From assembly GCF_037031225.1 (NCBI RefSeq), contig NZ_JAYEZN010000001.1, positions 2,418,001 to 2,482,000 on the forward strand: a DNA stretch of 64,000 bases, given 5' to 3'. This DNA is from Halorientalis sp. LT38 (lineage in GTDB: Archaea > Halobacteriota > Halobacteria > Halobacteriales > Haloarculaceae). A program made the translations under genes and the position numbers. This document shows positions 8,015 to 16,978 of the stretch, one piece after another. Position 1 is the first letter of the stretch. Every line of letters begins with the position of its first letter. The notes beneath the pieces were generated by a model. It saw only the letters and a list, made by a program, of their open reading frames with translations. It was not told the origin of the DNA and ran no database searches.

Positions 8015-9502
8015 ATGCGAGCCGTCCACGGACTGATACTCGTCGCTCTCGTCGTGCTGGCGGGCTGTAGCGGGCTCCCGGGATCCGGCACCGACGCGCC
8101 GGGAACGACCATCGCCGAGACCGACGGCGCTGGGGATCGGACCACCGGTGACGACACGGACGGCAGTCCTGACCGATCGACGAACGCACTGGCCGACCCT
8201 GGCACGGACAGGATCGGCTGGGAAGACGGGTACTGGGCCAACGAGTCGCTGTCGGTGACGAACGCCGACGGGCTGAACGAGAGCGAACGGGCGGCCGTCG
8301 TCGCGCGGTCGATGGCCCGCGTCGAGGTCATCCGGGACCAGGAGTTCGAGTCGTCGGTTCCCGTCGAGATCATCTCCCGCGAGGAGTTCCTCGCCGAGAG
8401 CCGCCCGGACTACACCGAGTCACTGCGGACCTTCGACAACGCGAAGTTCGAGGCGCTCTTCTTCGTCGGCGAGGACCGCGACTCCATCGCGGTCCAGCGG
8501 GCGAACCGGGGCGAGAACGTCCTCGGCTACTACGACCCCCGCAACGACACGATCAAACTCGTCGCCGACGGCGGGCAACCGACCCTCGCGAGCGAGCGCA
8601 CGCTGGGCCACGAACTCGTCCACGCGATGCAGGACCAGTCGCACAACCTCTCCGCGATCACCGCCGAGACGCGCGACGAGCGCAACGGCCAGACCGCCCT
8701 GATCGAGGGCGAGGCCCGGACCGTCGGGGCCGCCTACGGGAACCGCTGTGGCAGCGAGTGGGACTGCGTCAGCGCCCCCCGGTCGCCGCCCTCGGATCTC
8801 CACCTGGGCATCTACATGTTGAACTACTTCCCCTACGACGACGGCCCCGGGCTGGTCGCCGCCCTCCGCGACCAGGGCGACTGGGGCGCCGTCGACGACG
8901 CGTTCGAGGACCCGCCCGAGAGCGCGGAGCAGGTCATCTACCCCGACCGGTACACGCCGCCGCGGGACGACGTCGAGTCGGTGACGATTGCCGACGATAC
9001 CTCGGACGGCTGGACGCGGGTGCGACCGGAGGCCACCTCCGCCGCCACCGAACGCGCCGACTACGGCCGAGTCGGCCAGTCGGGGCTGAGCGCCATGTTC
9101 GCCTACCCGGCGCTGGACGGGTCGGGGGAGTCGGTCCTCCCCCGGAGCGCGGTGCTGGACGCTGACCCGTCGGTCCAGTTCGAGTACGACCTCTCGGTCA
9201 CGCGCGGCTGGGAGGGTGACCGGCTCCACGTCTACGAGAACGCCGACGCCGGCGCGGACGAGACCGCCTACGTCTGGCGGCTGACCTGGGACTCCCCGGC
9301 CGAGGCCGCCGAGTTCGCCGACGGCTACCGGGCGCTCCTGCGCTACAACGGGGCCAGCCGGGTCGAGGGCAACGAGAACGTCTTCCGCATCCCGGACGAC
9401 CGGTCCTTCGGCGACGCCTTCGCCGTCCGGACCGACGGCGAGACGGTGACGGTCGTCAACGCCCCGACGGTCGAAGACCTGGACGCGGTCCACCAGCCGT
9501 GA
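8015..9502 (+). CDS. Hvo_1808-family surface lipoprotein with HExxH motif (copy 1)
   Basis: A 495-residue lipoprotein. A short hydrophobic leader ends in the lipobox LVVLAGC, followed by a Thr/Asp-rich stalk. The mature part contains IGWEDGYWANES, the helix NESERAAVVARSMARVEVIR and a metalloprotease-like HELVH (199-203) followed by AMQDQ, then a distal EGEA glutamate. This matches the haloarchaeal Hvo_1808 surface protein family as I remember it. The gluzincin-like motif suggests zinc binding; activity is not established. The stop overlaps the start of a close paralogue (GTGA), so the two are translationally coupled. The start at 8015 is fixed by the leader peptide. Confidence 0.8.
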   Translation: MRAVHGLILVALVVLAGCSGLPGSGTDAPGTTIAETDGAGDRTTGDDTDGSPDRSTNALADPGTDRIGWEDGYWANESLSVTNADGLNESERAAVVARSMARVEVIRDQEFESSVPVEIISREEFLAESRPDYTESLRTFDNAKFEALFFVGEDRDSIAVQRANRGENVLGYYDPRNDTIKLVADGGQPTLASERTLGHELVHAMQDQSHNLSAITAETRDERNGQTALIEGEARTVGAAYGNRCGSEWDCVSAPRSPPSDLHLGIYMLNYFPYDDGPGLVAALRDQGDWGAVDDAFEDPPESAEQVIYPDRYTPPRDDVESVTIADDTSDGWTRVRPEATSAATERADYGRVGQSGLSAMFAYPALDGSGESVLPRSAVLDADPSVQFEYDLSVTRGWEGDRLHVYENADAGADETAYVWRLTWDSPAEAAEFADGYRALLRYNGASRVEGNENVFRIPDDRSFGDAFAVRTDGETVTVVNAPTVEDLDAVHQP

Positions 9503-10827
9503 ACCGGCGCACGACCGGCGCCATCCTCCTGCTCGCGCTCGTCGCGCTGGCGGGCTGTAACGCCCCTATCGACGACGCCGGCCGCCCCGACCCGCTCTTC
9601 GACCGGATCGGCTGGGAGGACGGCCACTGGCACGACGATCCGGTGTCGGTCACCACCGAGGACGGCCTGAACCAGAGCGAGCGCGAGGCCGTGACCGCGC
9701 GGGCGATGGCCCGGCTCGAGCACATCCGGGGCAAGGAGTTCCGGCGGTCGGTATCGGTCGCGGTCGTCTCGCGCGAGGAGTACCGCGAACGTTACGGTGG
9801 CAGTGTGGGCGGTGGCGGTCCGGATCGCTTCACCGATCAGGTCTCCGAGGCGCTCCTTTTGGTCGGCGAGAACGAGTCGACCGCCGCCGACAGAGGTCAG
9901 GCCCTCGACGCCTCCGTCCAGGGATTCTATTCGTCGCGAACCGGCGAGGTCGTCCTCGTCAGCGACTCGCCCACGCCGACCGTCGACCGGGTGACGCTGG
10001 TCCACGAACTCGTCCACGCGCTCCAGGACCAGCGGCTCTCGCTCGGGGGTCGGACGGAAACGTCGGACGCCCGCCGCGCGCAACTGGGCGTCGTCGAGGG
10101 CGAGGCCAACTACCTCCAGTCGCAGTACGCCGAACGCTGCGGGGCCGACTGGTCCTGTATCGAACGGCCGCCTCGCCAGGGGAGCGGCGGCGGGAGCGAC
10201 CCCGACTTCAACGTCGGCCTGTTCCTGACCATCTACGCGCCCTACGCCGTCGGGCCGGAGTTCGTCGAGACGGTCCGCGACCGCGGCGGCTGGCGGGCGG
10301 TCGACGCCCTCTACCGCGACTTTCCGACGAGCACCGAGCAGGTGATCCACCCCGAAACGTATCCCGGTGAGTCGCCCGAGACGGTGACCGTCGCCGACCG
10401 GTCGAGCGCCGACTGGGAGCGCTACGATCGGACCCCCGACGGCGACACGGCCGGCGAGGTTGCCATCTACGCGATGCTGTGGGCCAACGGGGCGATAAAC
10501 GTGCAGGGGCCGGCGGTCTACGAGTACGACCACCGGTTCTCGGCGGGGTGGGCCGGCGACCGCGTCGTCCCCTACAGGAACGGCGACCGGGACGGCTACG
10601 TCTGGGCGACCCGGTGGGACACGGACGACGACGCCCGCGAGTTCGAGCGGGCCTACCGGGCGATCCTCTCCTCGCGGGCGAGCGAGCGACGGGGTTCGGA
10701 CACCTACGTCCTCCCCGAGTCGGACCCGTTCGGCGACGCCTTCCGGGTGACCCGCGACGGCCGGGGCGTCCGGATCGTCAACGGGCCGACGGTCGGGTCG
10801 CTCGCCCGGATCGGCGGCGAAGCGTAG
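9499..10827 (+). CDS. Hvo_1808-family surface lipoprotein with HExxH motif (copy 2)
   Basis: A 442-residue paralogue of the preceding gene. It starts with GTG inside the upstream stop codon. The leader TTGAILLLALVALAGC is a lipobox signal. The mature part repeats IGWEDGHWHDD, NQSEREAVTARAMARLEHIR, HELVH (169-173) with ALQDQ, and EGEA downstream, plus a C-terminal segment GDAFRVTRDG paralleling GDAFAVRTDG in copy 1. The conserved HExxH and downstream Glu in both copies argue for a retained metal site. The pair probably arose by tandem duplication and may form a heteromer or have split substrates. Confidence 0.8.
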   Translation: MNRRTTGAILLLALVALAGCNAPIDDAGRPDPLFDRIGWEDGHWHDDPVSVTTEDGLNQSEREAVTARAMARLEHIRGKEFRRSVSVAVVSREEYRERYGGSVGGGGPDRFTDQVSEALLLVGENESTAADRGQALDASVQGFYSSRTGEVVLVSDSPTPTVDRVTLVHELVHALQDQRLSLGGRTETSDARRAQLGVVEGEANYLQSQYAERCGADWSCIERPPRQGSGGGSDPDFNVGLFLTIYAPYAVGPEFVETVRDRGGWRAVDALYRDFPTSTEQVIHPETYPGESPETVTVADRSSADWERYDRTPDGDTAGEVAIYAMLWANGAINVQGPAVYEYDHRFSAGWAGDRVVPYRNGDRDGYVWATRWDTDDDAREFERAYRAILSSRASERRGSDTYVLPESDPFGDAFRVTRDGRGVRIVNGPTVGSLARIGGEA

Positions 10828-10852
10828 GTTTTTCGTTCGCCAGCGGGTAGCG

Positions 10853-12007
10853 ATGGGTATGACCGCGTTCGACGTCGTTTCGCCCGAGGCCATCGCCGAG
10901 GGGCGCGCGACGGACGCTTACTTCGACCGGACCGTCGAGTCGCTCTCCCACGCCGGCCGCAACCCCCACGTCGTCGCCGAGGTGACGGCCGACCAGTTCC
11001 CGACCGGCGAGTTCGAGGTCCTCGCGGGGCTGAAAGACGCCGCCCACCTCCTCGAAGGGCTGGACGTCGACGTCGCCGCCCTCCCGGAAGGCCAGCTGTT
11101 CGACGGGGGTCCCGTCTGCCGGATCGAGGGGCGCTATCTCGACTTCGCCGTCTACGAGACGGCCCTCCTCGGATTCCTCTCGCACGCCTCGGCGGTCGCG
11201 ACGAAGGCGCTGGAGGCCAAGCTGGCGGCCCCCGACTCGCAGGTACTCAGCTTCGGCACCCGACACGTCCACCCCTCGATCGCCGCGATGGTCGAGCGCA
11301 GCGCCCTGATCGGCGGGATGGACGGCATCTCGAACGTCGCCGGCGGCGAGGTGATCGGCCGAGAAGCGGGCGGGACGATGCCACACGCAATGATGATCGC
11401 CTTCGGCAGAGGCGAGCAGGCCGAAGCCTGGCGGGCCTTCGACGAGGCGGTCGCGCCCGACGTCCCCCGGATCGCGCTCTGTGACACCTACGAGGACGAG
11501 GTCCAGGAGAGCATCCGCGCGGCCGAGACGATTCCGGACCTCGACGGCGTGCGGATCGACACCACCGGTTCGCGGCGGGGCGACTTCCGCCACATCCTCA
11601 GGGAGGTCCGCTGGGAGCTGGACGCCCGGGGCCACGCGGACGTCGACATCTTCGCCAGCGGCGGGCTCGGGCCGGCGGCCATCCGGGACCTGCGGGACGT
11701 GGCCGACGGCTTCGGCGTCGGCAGCTACGTCAGCAACGCCGATCCGGTGGACTTCGCGCTCGACATCGTCGAGGTCGAGGGCGAACCGGCCGCCAAGCGC
11801 GGCAAACTCTCCGGTACCAAGGAGGTCTACCGGACCGCGGACGGCGGCCACCACGTCGGCCTCGCCGACCGCGAGGGGCCGGCCGATGGCGAGGCCCTCA
11901 TGGAACCGCTCATCGAGGACGGCGAGATCGTGCGGTCGTTCGACATAGACGCGGCGGCGACACGCGCCCGCGAGGACGCGGCGCTCGTTGGATTCGGCGA
12001 AGAGTAG
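10853..12007 (+). CDS. Nicotinate phosphoribosyltransferase (archaeal type)
   Basis: A 384-residue enzyme making nicotinate mononucleotide from nicotinate and PRPP in NAD salvage. It shows the type II PRTase pattern: an early ATDAYFDRT segment (compare TDxYf), SFGTRHVHP with the catalytic-region His, GGMDGISNVAGGE, IDTTGSRRGDF and FASGGLGPAAIRDL, which forms the phosphate-binding loop of the barrel. ATG at 10853 was used; a second ATG lies two codons on. The gap to the upstream lipoprotein gene is only 25 bases, so they may share a transcript, though gtttttcg in the gap is a possible promoter element. Confidence 0.88.
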   Translation: MGMTAFDVVSPEAIAEGRATDAYFDRTVESLSHAGRNPHVVAEVTADQFPTGEFEVLAGLKDAAHLLEGLDVDVAALPEGQLFDGGPVCRIEGRYLDFAVYETALLGFLSHASAVATKALEAKLAAPDSQVLSFGTRHVHPSIAAMVERSALIGGMDGISNVAGGEVIGREAGGTMPHAMMIAFGRGEQAEAWRAFDEAVAPDVPRIALCDTYEDEVQESIRAAETIPDLDGVRIDTTGSRRGDFRHILREVRWELDARGHADVDIFASGGLGPAAIRDLRDVADGFGVGSYVSNADPVDFALDIVEVEGEPAAKRGKLSGTKEVYRTADGGHHVGLADREGPADGEALMEPLIEDGEIVRSFDIDAAATRAREDAALVGFGEE

Positions 12008-12050
12008 TCGGGGAATACGCTCTAAATACCGGAACGGGCGCCCGTCGCGC

Positions 12051-12656
12051 TCAGAACTGCAGTTCCTGGATCGAGCCTTCCGGCTCGCGCTCGCGGAAGA
12101 CGCGGCCCTCGAACAGCGAGACGAGGGTGTCCTCGTCCTCCCAGGCGGTCGCCCCGAGGCCGCTCGTGCGGCAGGCGCGGTCGAGGTACTCGGCCTCGCT
12201 CCAACCGTTCTCCATGGGGACCGTCGGGTAGAGCCAGCCGCTCTCGGAGCCGCGTTCGACGGCGACGCCGTGGCGGCCGAGTTGGAGGTCCGCGAGCGGG
12301 TCGTCGGTGAGGACGACGTTGCCGACGATGCAGACGGAGACACAGAGCGAGGAGAGTTCGGCGGCGTCGACGGCCGACCCGCAGGAGCTCTCGCTCGCGG
12401 CGTCGATGGCCGCGTCGACGAGCGCCTCGCCGAGGTGGTCGTCCCACTCGTAGCTGCCGGCGCAACCGCGCAGGCGGCCTCGGCCGTGGGTGTTCTCGAG
12501 CCGGACGAACGCGCCGGTCCGGTTGTAGAAGGCCTCCCGCATGCTCCCGAGTTGTTCGCGCTGGCCGTTCTCGACGAAGGACTCGACGGCGTTTCGGACC
12601 AGTTCCACCGCGCGCACGCCGTCCGTCTGGGAGAGATCGACCGCTGCCTTTGACAT
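12051..12656 (-). CDS. AMMECR1 domain protein
   Basis: A 201-residue AMMECR1-family protein (TIGR00296 group). The signature LRGCAGS sits at 62-68, matching the LRGCIG hallmark, and the distal GVAVERG segment plus WLYPTVPMENGW matches the LPQV..E region of the family. The molecular function of AMMECR1 proteins is unknown. The start at 12656 gives MSKAAVDLSQ; the seven-residue extension upstream is less likely. It converges on the nicotinate phosphoribosyltransferase gene, and its promoter region is divergent to rnpB. Confidence 0.85.
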   Translation of the reverse strand: MSKAAVDLSQTDGVRAVELVRNAVESFVENGQREQLGSMREAFYNRTGAFVRLENTHGRGRLRGCAGSYEWDDHLGEALVDAAIDAASESSCGSAVDAAELSSLCVSVCIVGNVVLTDDPLADLQLGRHGVAVERGSESGWLYPTVPMENGWSEAEYLDRACRTSGLGATAWEDEDTLVSLFEGRVFREREPEGSIQELQF

Positions 12657-12735
12657 TGGTATTCTTATGGACACCAACTCCTTGAAGATTCCTACATCAT
12701 CGTTCCGCCCGAACCGGGGGCCGGCCCGACCGAAC

Positions 12736-12745
12736 GCCTTAATCC
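12736..12745 (+). promoter_or_regulatory. TATA-like box of rnpB
   Basis: The AT-rich gccttaatcc element lies about 27 bases before the first paired base of the RNase P RNA, the usual archaeal spacing. It is the only AT-rich step in the local GC-rich sequence. Confidence 0.5.
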
Positions 12746-12768
12746 CGGGGGTCGTCTACTTCTCGGTG

Positions 12769-13177
12769 GCAGAGGGAGTCCGGCTCCCGTGCCCCGGCCC
12801 GCACACGCGCGAGGGGCATGAGGAAAGTCCCCCCACCGTCCGGGCAGGTGACCGGGCGCAAGCCCGGAGCGGGAGACCGCTGGCTCTGGAACAGAAACGA
12901 GACCCCTCCGCGGCAGCGATGAGGCGTGCGAACCCGGACCGCAAGGGACGGGGAGTTAACCCGCCGAGCGTTGGGAGGTCTCTGACCTCCATAGGCGAGC
13001 GGCGTAGCCGCTCGCCCTAACGTGGCGACTCCGTCGCCACGCCATCGCGGAGAACGGATGGAACGGCGAACCCTCACCGGTGCAAGCCCGCGCCGTCAAG
13101 GTAGCCCGGAGACGGGACCTGGTGCGGGTGCGTAGCCGAATGCCGGACCGAACAGAAGGGGGCTTACTCCCCTCAGC
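12769..13177 (+). ncRNA. rnpB: RNase P RNA, archaeal type A
   Basis: The conserved blocks are in order: gaggaaagtcc (CR-I and P4 5' strand), acagaaa, gagttaacccgcc, agaacggatgg, cggtgcaagcccg, ggtagcc, and the 3' block gccgaatgccggaccgaacagaagggggctta with the P4 3' strand. P1 forms from gagggagt (12772-12779) with actcccctc (13166-13174). Three strong stem-loops at about 12975-13060 fit the variable P10-P12 region. The ends are approximate to within about 5 bases. The length of about 410 nt is typical. Reading frames across this segment are shadows. Confidence 0.93.
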
Positions 13178-13248
13178 CGATCGATATCCCGAGCCACGGC
13201 GCTCCCCGGCCGCAATTGACAAGACGCTTCACCGTGAGGATCCGGTAG

Positions 13249-14241
13249 ATGGAGCGTCGCGTGGTCGCCCTGCTGACCGTGTTCGCCGCCGTCGTCCTCG
13301 CCGGCTGTACGCTACCGAGCGACGTGCTCGGTTCGGACGTCGAGCCGTGGGACGAGACGGAGTTCGTCGTCGCCGTCGACACCGACGCGCAGGACGATCA
13401 CGGCGCGTTCGTCGCCGACACGCGCGAGGCGGTCGCGTTCTGGGAGCGAACCGCCGAGGAACACCTCGGTCACCCCGTGCACTTCCGCGTCGAACCGAAC
13501 GCCAGCGATCCGGACGTGGTCGTCAGCGTCGTCGCCGACGTCGAGGACTGCGGGACGGAGGAACACGTCGCCGGGTGTGCGCCGCTGGCCGACGACCTCC
13601 GCCGGCAGGAGAAACCCGTCGACGTGCGGGTCAAGCGCGGCTTCGACCGCGAGTCGATACGGCAGGTCCTCACCCACGAGTTCGGCCACATCCTCGGCCA
13701 GGGCCACGACGACCCGCCGGCGTCGGCCATGGCCGCGGAGAGCCAGCTGGCCACCGAACCCCGGCCCGACGCGACCGAGCGGCCGGTCCCCTGGGCCGAT
13801 CCGGAGCTGACCGTCTTCCTCGACGACCGCAACGTCTCGGCCGCCGACCGCGAGCAGGTGCGCGACCAGGTGGGCCACGCCCTCGACTACTACGAGCGCG
13901 GCGCCGACGGAATGGTGCCCGAAAACGTCACCCTCCGGCTGGTCGACGACCGCGAGTCGGCCGACGTCCTGGTCTCCTTCCCGGATCCGCTCCCCTGCGA
14001 CGGGGTCGAGGAGTCCAGCGCCTCCTGCCGGCAACTGACGGGGGTCGACCCGGACCGCGACGGCGTGAGCGAACGGTACACCCGCGCGGACGTCTACCTC
14101 TCCGACATCGACCCCGACGCGGTCGGCTGGCACGTCGGCCGCTGGCTGGGCGACGCGCTCGGGGCCGACGAGACGTCCGACCTCGCGCCGCCGTTCCGCG
14201 ACGCCTCCTACGAAGAGCGCCGGAGCGAGTGGTGGCGCTAA
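13249..14241 (+). CDS. Metzincin-like zinc metalloprotease lipoprotein
   Basis: A 330-residue secreted protein. The leader ends in the lipobox VVLAGC (near residue 20). The mature domain has the full metzincin zinc motif HEFGHILGQGHD (143-154), i.e. HExxHxxGxxHD, and a Met-turn candidate SAMAAES soon after, as in matrixin-like proteases. A second half from about 190 repeats the predicted topology (DREQVRDQVGHALDYYERG) without a zinc motif, suggesting an internal duplication that has lost catalysis. Paired Cys residues (CGTEEHVAGC) may form a disulfide outside the cell. It follows rnpB by about 70 bases. Confidence 0.8.
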   Translation: MERRVVALLTVFAAVVLAGCTLPSDVLGSDVEPWDETEFVVAVDTDAQDDHGAFVADTREAVAFWERTAEEHLGHPVHFRVEPNASDPDVVVSVVADVEDCGTEEHVAGCAPLADDLRRQEKPVDVRVKRGFDRESIRQVLTHEFGHILGQGHDDPPASAMAAESQLATEPRPDATERPVPWADPELTVFLDDRNVSAADREQVRDQVGHALDYYERGADGMVPENVTLRLVDDRESADVLVSFPDPLPCDGVEESSASCRQLTGVDPDRDGVSERYTRADVYLSDIDPDAVGWHVGRWLGDALGADETSDLAPPFRDASYEERRSEWWR

Positions 14242-14265
14242 CCCGCCCCGATTCTTCAGCACTCG

Positions 14266-14832
14266 TCAGGCGCTCGCCCCGCCTGCAGGCTCGCCGGCGG
14301 CGTCGGTCCCGCCCTCCCAGGAAGAGTAAAAGCGCACGTTCGAGACGACGAAGCGGGCACCCTCCTCGCCGTCGGTCACCGCGACGTCCCAGCCGTAGGC
14401 CTGACAGAGCGTCCGGACCAGGACCAGCCCCATCCCCGCGCGGTCGGCCCGGGTGCTGTAACCGGGGTCGAAGATCCGCTCGCGTTCGCCCGCGGGGACG
14501 CCCGGCCCGTCGTCGTCCACGGCGAAGCCGTCCGCCGTCCGGGAGAGTCGAACCGTGACGTCCCGCCCGGCGTACTCGATCGAGTTTTCGAACATCGCCT
14601 CGAACAGGCCCTCGAGTTTCTCCGGGTCCGCCGACACCGCCAGGTCGTCGTCGATCTCGACGAGCAGTCGAGCGGATTCGGGGGCGCAGTCGTCCCACGC
14701 CGCTCTCGCGGTCGCCGCCAGCGACACCTTCGTCCGCTGGGACCGGCCCCACAGCCAGAGCCCGTAGACGCCGAGCACGGCTCCCAGCCCGCTGACGAAC
14801 AGCGCCCCCTTCAGGACCGCCTCCGCGACCAT
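14266..14832 (-). CDS. Membrane-anchored histidine-kinase-like ATPase lacking a phosphoacceptor domain
   Basis: A 188-residue protein with one N-terminal membrane helix (VLKGALFVSGLGAVLGVY) followed directly by a GHKL ATPase domain: N box FENSIEYA, G1 box VDDDGPGVP, F-box region IFDPGYST and G2 box GMGLVLVRTL. No His-containing DHp segment (HxxxN/R) is seen between the helix and the ATPase domain, so it may not autophosphorylate. ATG at 14832 is preferred because tacttttc lies 27-33 bases upstream; ATG at 14877 would add 15 residues. No partner kinase or regulator gene is adjacent. Confidence 0.7.
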   Translation of the reverse strand: MVAEAVLKGALFVSGLGAVLGVYGLWLWGRSQRTKVSLAATARAAWDDCAPESARLLVEIDDDLAVSADPEKLEGLFEAMFENSIEYAGRDVTVRLSRTADGFAVDDDGPGVPAGERERIFDPGYSTRADRAGMGLVLVRTLCQAYGWDVAVTDGEEGARFVVSNVRFYSSWEGGTDAAGEPAGGASA

Positions 14833-14882
14833 CTCCCGAAAGTAGGCGATTCGTGGTGAAAAGTACCATACCCGCATTTTTC

Positions 14883-15129
14883 GATTCGATACCTGGGGGT
14901 CGCAAGAAGCTCTCGGACGAGCAAGGGGTTCTGGCGTTTCGCCTGCTCGCGGTTCGCTCCGCTCACCGCTCGTTAGTCCCGGGATGCTCCCTTCGGTCGC
15001 ATCCCGCTGCTCACGGGTCACTCCGTTCCCCGCTCGTTGTTCGGAGGACTCGCTGCGCTCGTCCTCCCTGCTCACGGCTCCCGACGGTCGCCGTTCGCTT
15101 TTCCGGGGCTCTCACTCCGTTCGAGCCCC
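14883..15129. repeat. Hairpin-rich intergenic segment
   Basis: No gene is seen here. The segment is a run of stem-loops such as gggatgctcccttcggtcgcatccc, gaggactcgctgcgctcgtcctc and ggggctctcactccgttcgagcccc, all with short cgctgcg- or cttcggt-like loops. They resemble the other palindromic blocks in this window but lack the 33-base unit. Confidence 0.6.
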
Positions 15130-16224
15130 CTACTCCCACGCAAACAACCCATCCTCCTGCACCACCTCGCCGTCCACCTCCAGCCGCGACCCCTCGTCCA
15201 TCCACCGAATCAGGTCCACGTGCACCGCCGACTCGTTGCGCTCGTCCTCGTACCCCTCCGGGAAGTTCGACGCGTAGGCCCGCCCGAGCGCCAGGTGGAC
15301 CGTCCCGCCCATCTTCTCGTCGAAGAGGATCCGATCGGTTGGCTGGTCGATCCCGCGGTTCATCCCGATCCCGAGTTCGCCCAGCTGCCGGGCCCCCGCG
15401 TCGGTCTCCAGGGTCTCCGCGATGGCGGCCTCGCCCTGCGCGGCTGTGAAGTCGACGACCTCGCCGTCCTCGAAGGTCAACTCGACGTCCCGGACCCGCC
15501 GGTCCGAGACGGTCATCGGCACGTCGAAGGTCACGGAGCCCTCGACGGAATCGGCTACAGGGGCGGTGAACACCTCGCCGCTGGGGAGATTGTGCGAGTC
15601 GTAGGCCACCGAAGCGGCGCTGTTGACGGCGATGCGGTTTGCGATGGACATCGACAGGTCGGTGCCGTCGCCGACGATCCGGACCTCCGTACCGGAATCG
15701 AGCAGGTCTTTCAACTGCGCCATCTCCTCGGCCAGCGCCTCCCAGTCCCGGAGGACGGCGTCGTAGACGAAGTCCTGGTACTCCTCGTAGGCCATTCCGG
15801 CCTGCTGGGCGAGCGACCGGGTGGGGTGGACGGTGGACACCCAGTCGGTCGCGAGGCGGGCTTCCCGGATTCCCTCGTGGGCACGGGCGGCTGATTGTCG
15901 ACGGTCACTGGGCACGTCCGCGAGCGCTGTCGTGTTGCGCCCGCCGCCCAGCGAGAGGACGCTATCCGCGCGCTCGTAGAGGGCCAGTTCGTGCTCGGGG
16001 TCCTCGTCGAACTCGCCGTCGTGGCCCTGGAGGTACGCCCGCGAGATCTCGTCGGAACCGTAGACGGAGACGAGGTTCGCGCCGCGTGCGCCCAGTTTCT
16101 CGGCGACGGCGACGGCCAGGTCGTGTGCCCCCTCCGCCACGCGGAGGACGACGTCGTCGCCGGCCTCGATGCGTGCGCTCCAGTCCACCAGCGTCTCGGC
16201 GTGGTCGTCGACGCGTGGGTCCAT
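15130..16224 (-). CDS. Aminopeptidase, M29 family
   Basis: A 364-residue protein matching the M29 (thermophilic aminopeptidase T / AmpS) family. VDDHAETLVDWSARIEAGDDVVLRVAE is the N-terminal Rossmann-like part. The metal and active-site region includes NLPSGEVFTAP (Glu ligand), GSVTFDVPM, LGELGIGMNRGI, and the closing EKMGGTVHLALGRAY with a conserved Glu and His. Members are dinuclear metal exopeptidases of the cytoplasm. The start at 16224 (MDPRVDDH) is the last Met before the conserved sequence; the longer frame upstream overlaps the methyltransferase gene. Confidence 0.85.
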   Translation of the reverse strand: MDPRVDDHAETLVDWSARIEAGDDVVLRVAEGAHDLAVAVAEKLGARGANLVSVYGSDEISRAYLQGHDGEFDEDPEHELALYERADSVLSLGGGRNTTALADVPSDRRQSAARAHEGIREARLATDWVSTVHPTRSLAQQAGMAYEEYQDFVYDAVLRDWEALAEEMAQLKDLLDSGTEVRIVGDGTDLSMSIANRIAVNSAASVAYDSHNLPSGEVFTAPVADSVEGSVTFDVPMTVSDRRVRDVELTFEDGEVVDFTAAQGEAAIAETLETDAGARQLGELGIGMNRGIDQPTDRILFDEKMGGTVHLALGRAYASNFPEGYEDERNESAVHVDLIRWMDEGSRLEVDGEVVQEDGLFAWE

Positions 16225-16267
16225 ACCCCGGAGGTCGCGCGGCACGGGCAAAACGGCGGTGGTCCCG

Positions 16268-16876
16268 TCACGCCGGCAGTTCTGCGAGGAAAAAGAGCGC
16301 GGAACTGCCGAGTGGGTCGTCGACCTGGCGCTCCCAGCGGATCTCGAACCCGGCCGCCTGCAGTTGCTCGCGGGTGCGGTCCCGGCCGGGCGTGCTGAAG
16401 AACATCCGCTCGTCGCCGCCGAGCCAGCCGCGGCGAACCGTCTCGTAGCGCGCACCACCGACGGTCGTGAGGACGAACCCACCGGGGCGGAGGACTCGCG
16501 CGAACTCCCGGTATACCTCTGGGTGGTCAGTCTGTGGGACGTGGAAGACGGCGTGGTAGGCGGTGACCGCGTCGACGGTCTCCTCCCGGAGCGGGAGCCG
16601 GGTCATATCGCCCTGGACGAGCCGGGCGTCTGGCACCGCACGCGCGGCCAGATCGAGGCCCGACCGTGCGAAATCCAGGCCGACGCGCTCGGTGCCGTCG
16701 AGATTCGCCAGCGTCCGCCGGCCGTCGCCACAGCCCACGTCCAGCACCCGCGCGTCGTCGGGGAGCAGTTCGACGAGTTCCACCAGCAGCGCCACGTCGT
16801 TGCCGTCGGTCGGTCGCGTCTGCGCGTACCTCTTCGAGAGTGCCTCCCAGGACTCCCTGACCTGCCTGCGGTCCAT
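16268..16876 (-). CDS. Class I SAM-dependent methyltransferase
   Basis: A 202-residue methyltransferase with motif I VLDVGCGDGRR (44-54), the acidic end of beta2 at VGLDFARSGL, motif II near LVQGDMTRLPLREETVDAV, a post-II AYHAVFHV helix, and VLRPGGFVLTTVGG as motif III. This is the UbiE/Methyltransf_11 pattern. The substrate is unknown. The start at 16876 gives MDRRQVRESW; the upstream extension of the frame is shadow. It is 43 bases from the M29 aminopeptidase gene on the same strand, so co-transcription is likely. Confidence 0.82.
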   Translation of the reverse strand: MDRRQVRESWEALSKRYAQTRPTDGNDVALLVELVELLPDDARVLDVGCGDGRRTLANLDGTERVGLDFARSGLDLAARAVPDARLVQGDMTRLPLREETVDAVTAYHAVFHVPQTDHPEVYREFARVLRPGGFVLTTVGGARYETVRRGWLGGDERMFFSTPGRDRTREQLQAAGFEIRWERQVDDPLGSSALFFLAELPA

Positions 16877-16978
16877 GGCTACCGTACGGGCCGGACAGGT
16901 ATCGACCTTCGGTCGGGCGACCCGGGAGTCGCCGATCGCCGCGTCGGGTTCATACCGCTGCAGATCCAACCCGGGCTG

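Noticed and set aside
12541-13020. A 159-codon open frame across the rnpB region
   Set aside because: It overlaps conserved RNase P RNA blocks and its translation has no domain or leader; the RNA explains the sequence.
12975-13060. Three consecutive hairpins that resemble the intergenic palindromic blocks
   Set aside because: They fall in the variable P10-P12 region of RNase P RNA and the total RNA length is normal, so no insertion needs to be invoked.
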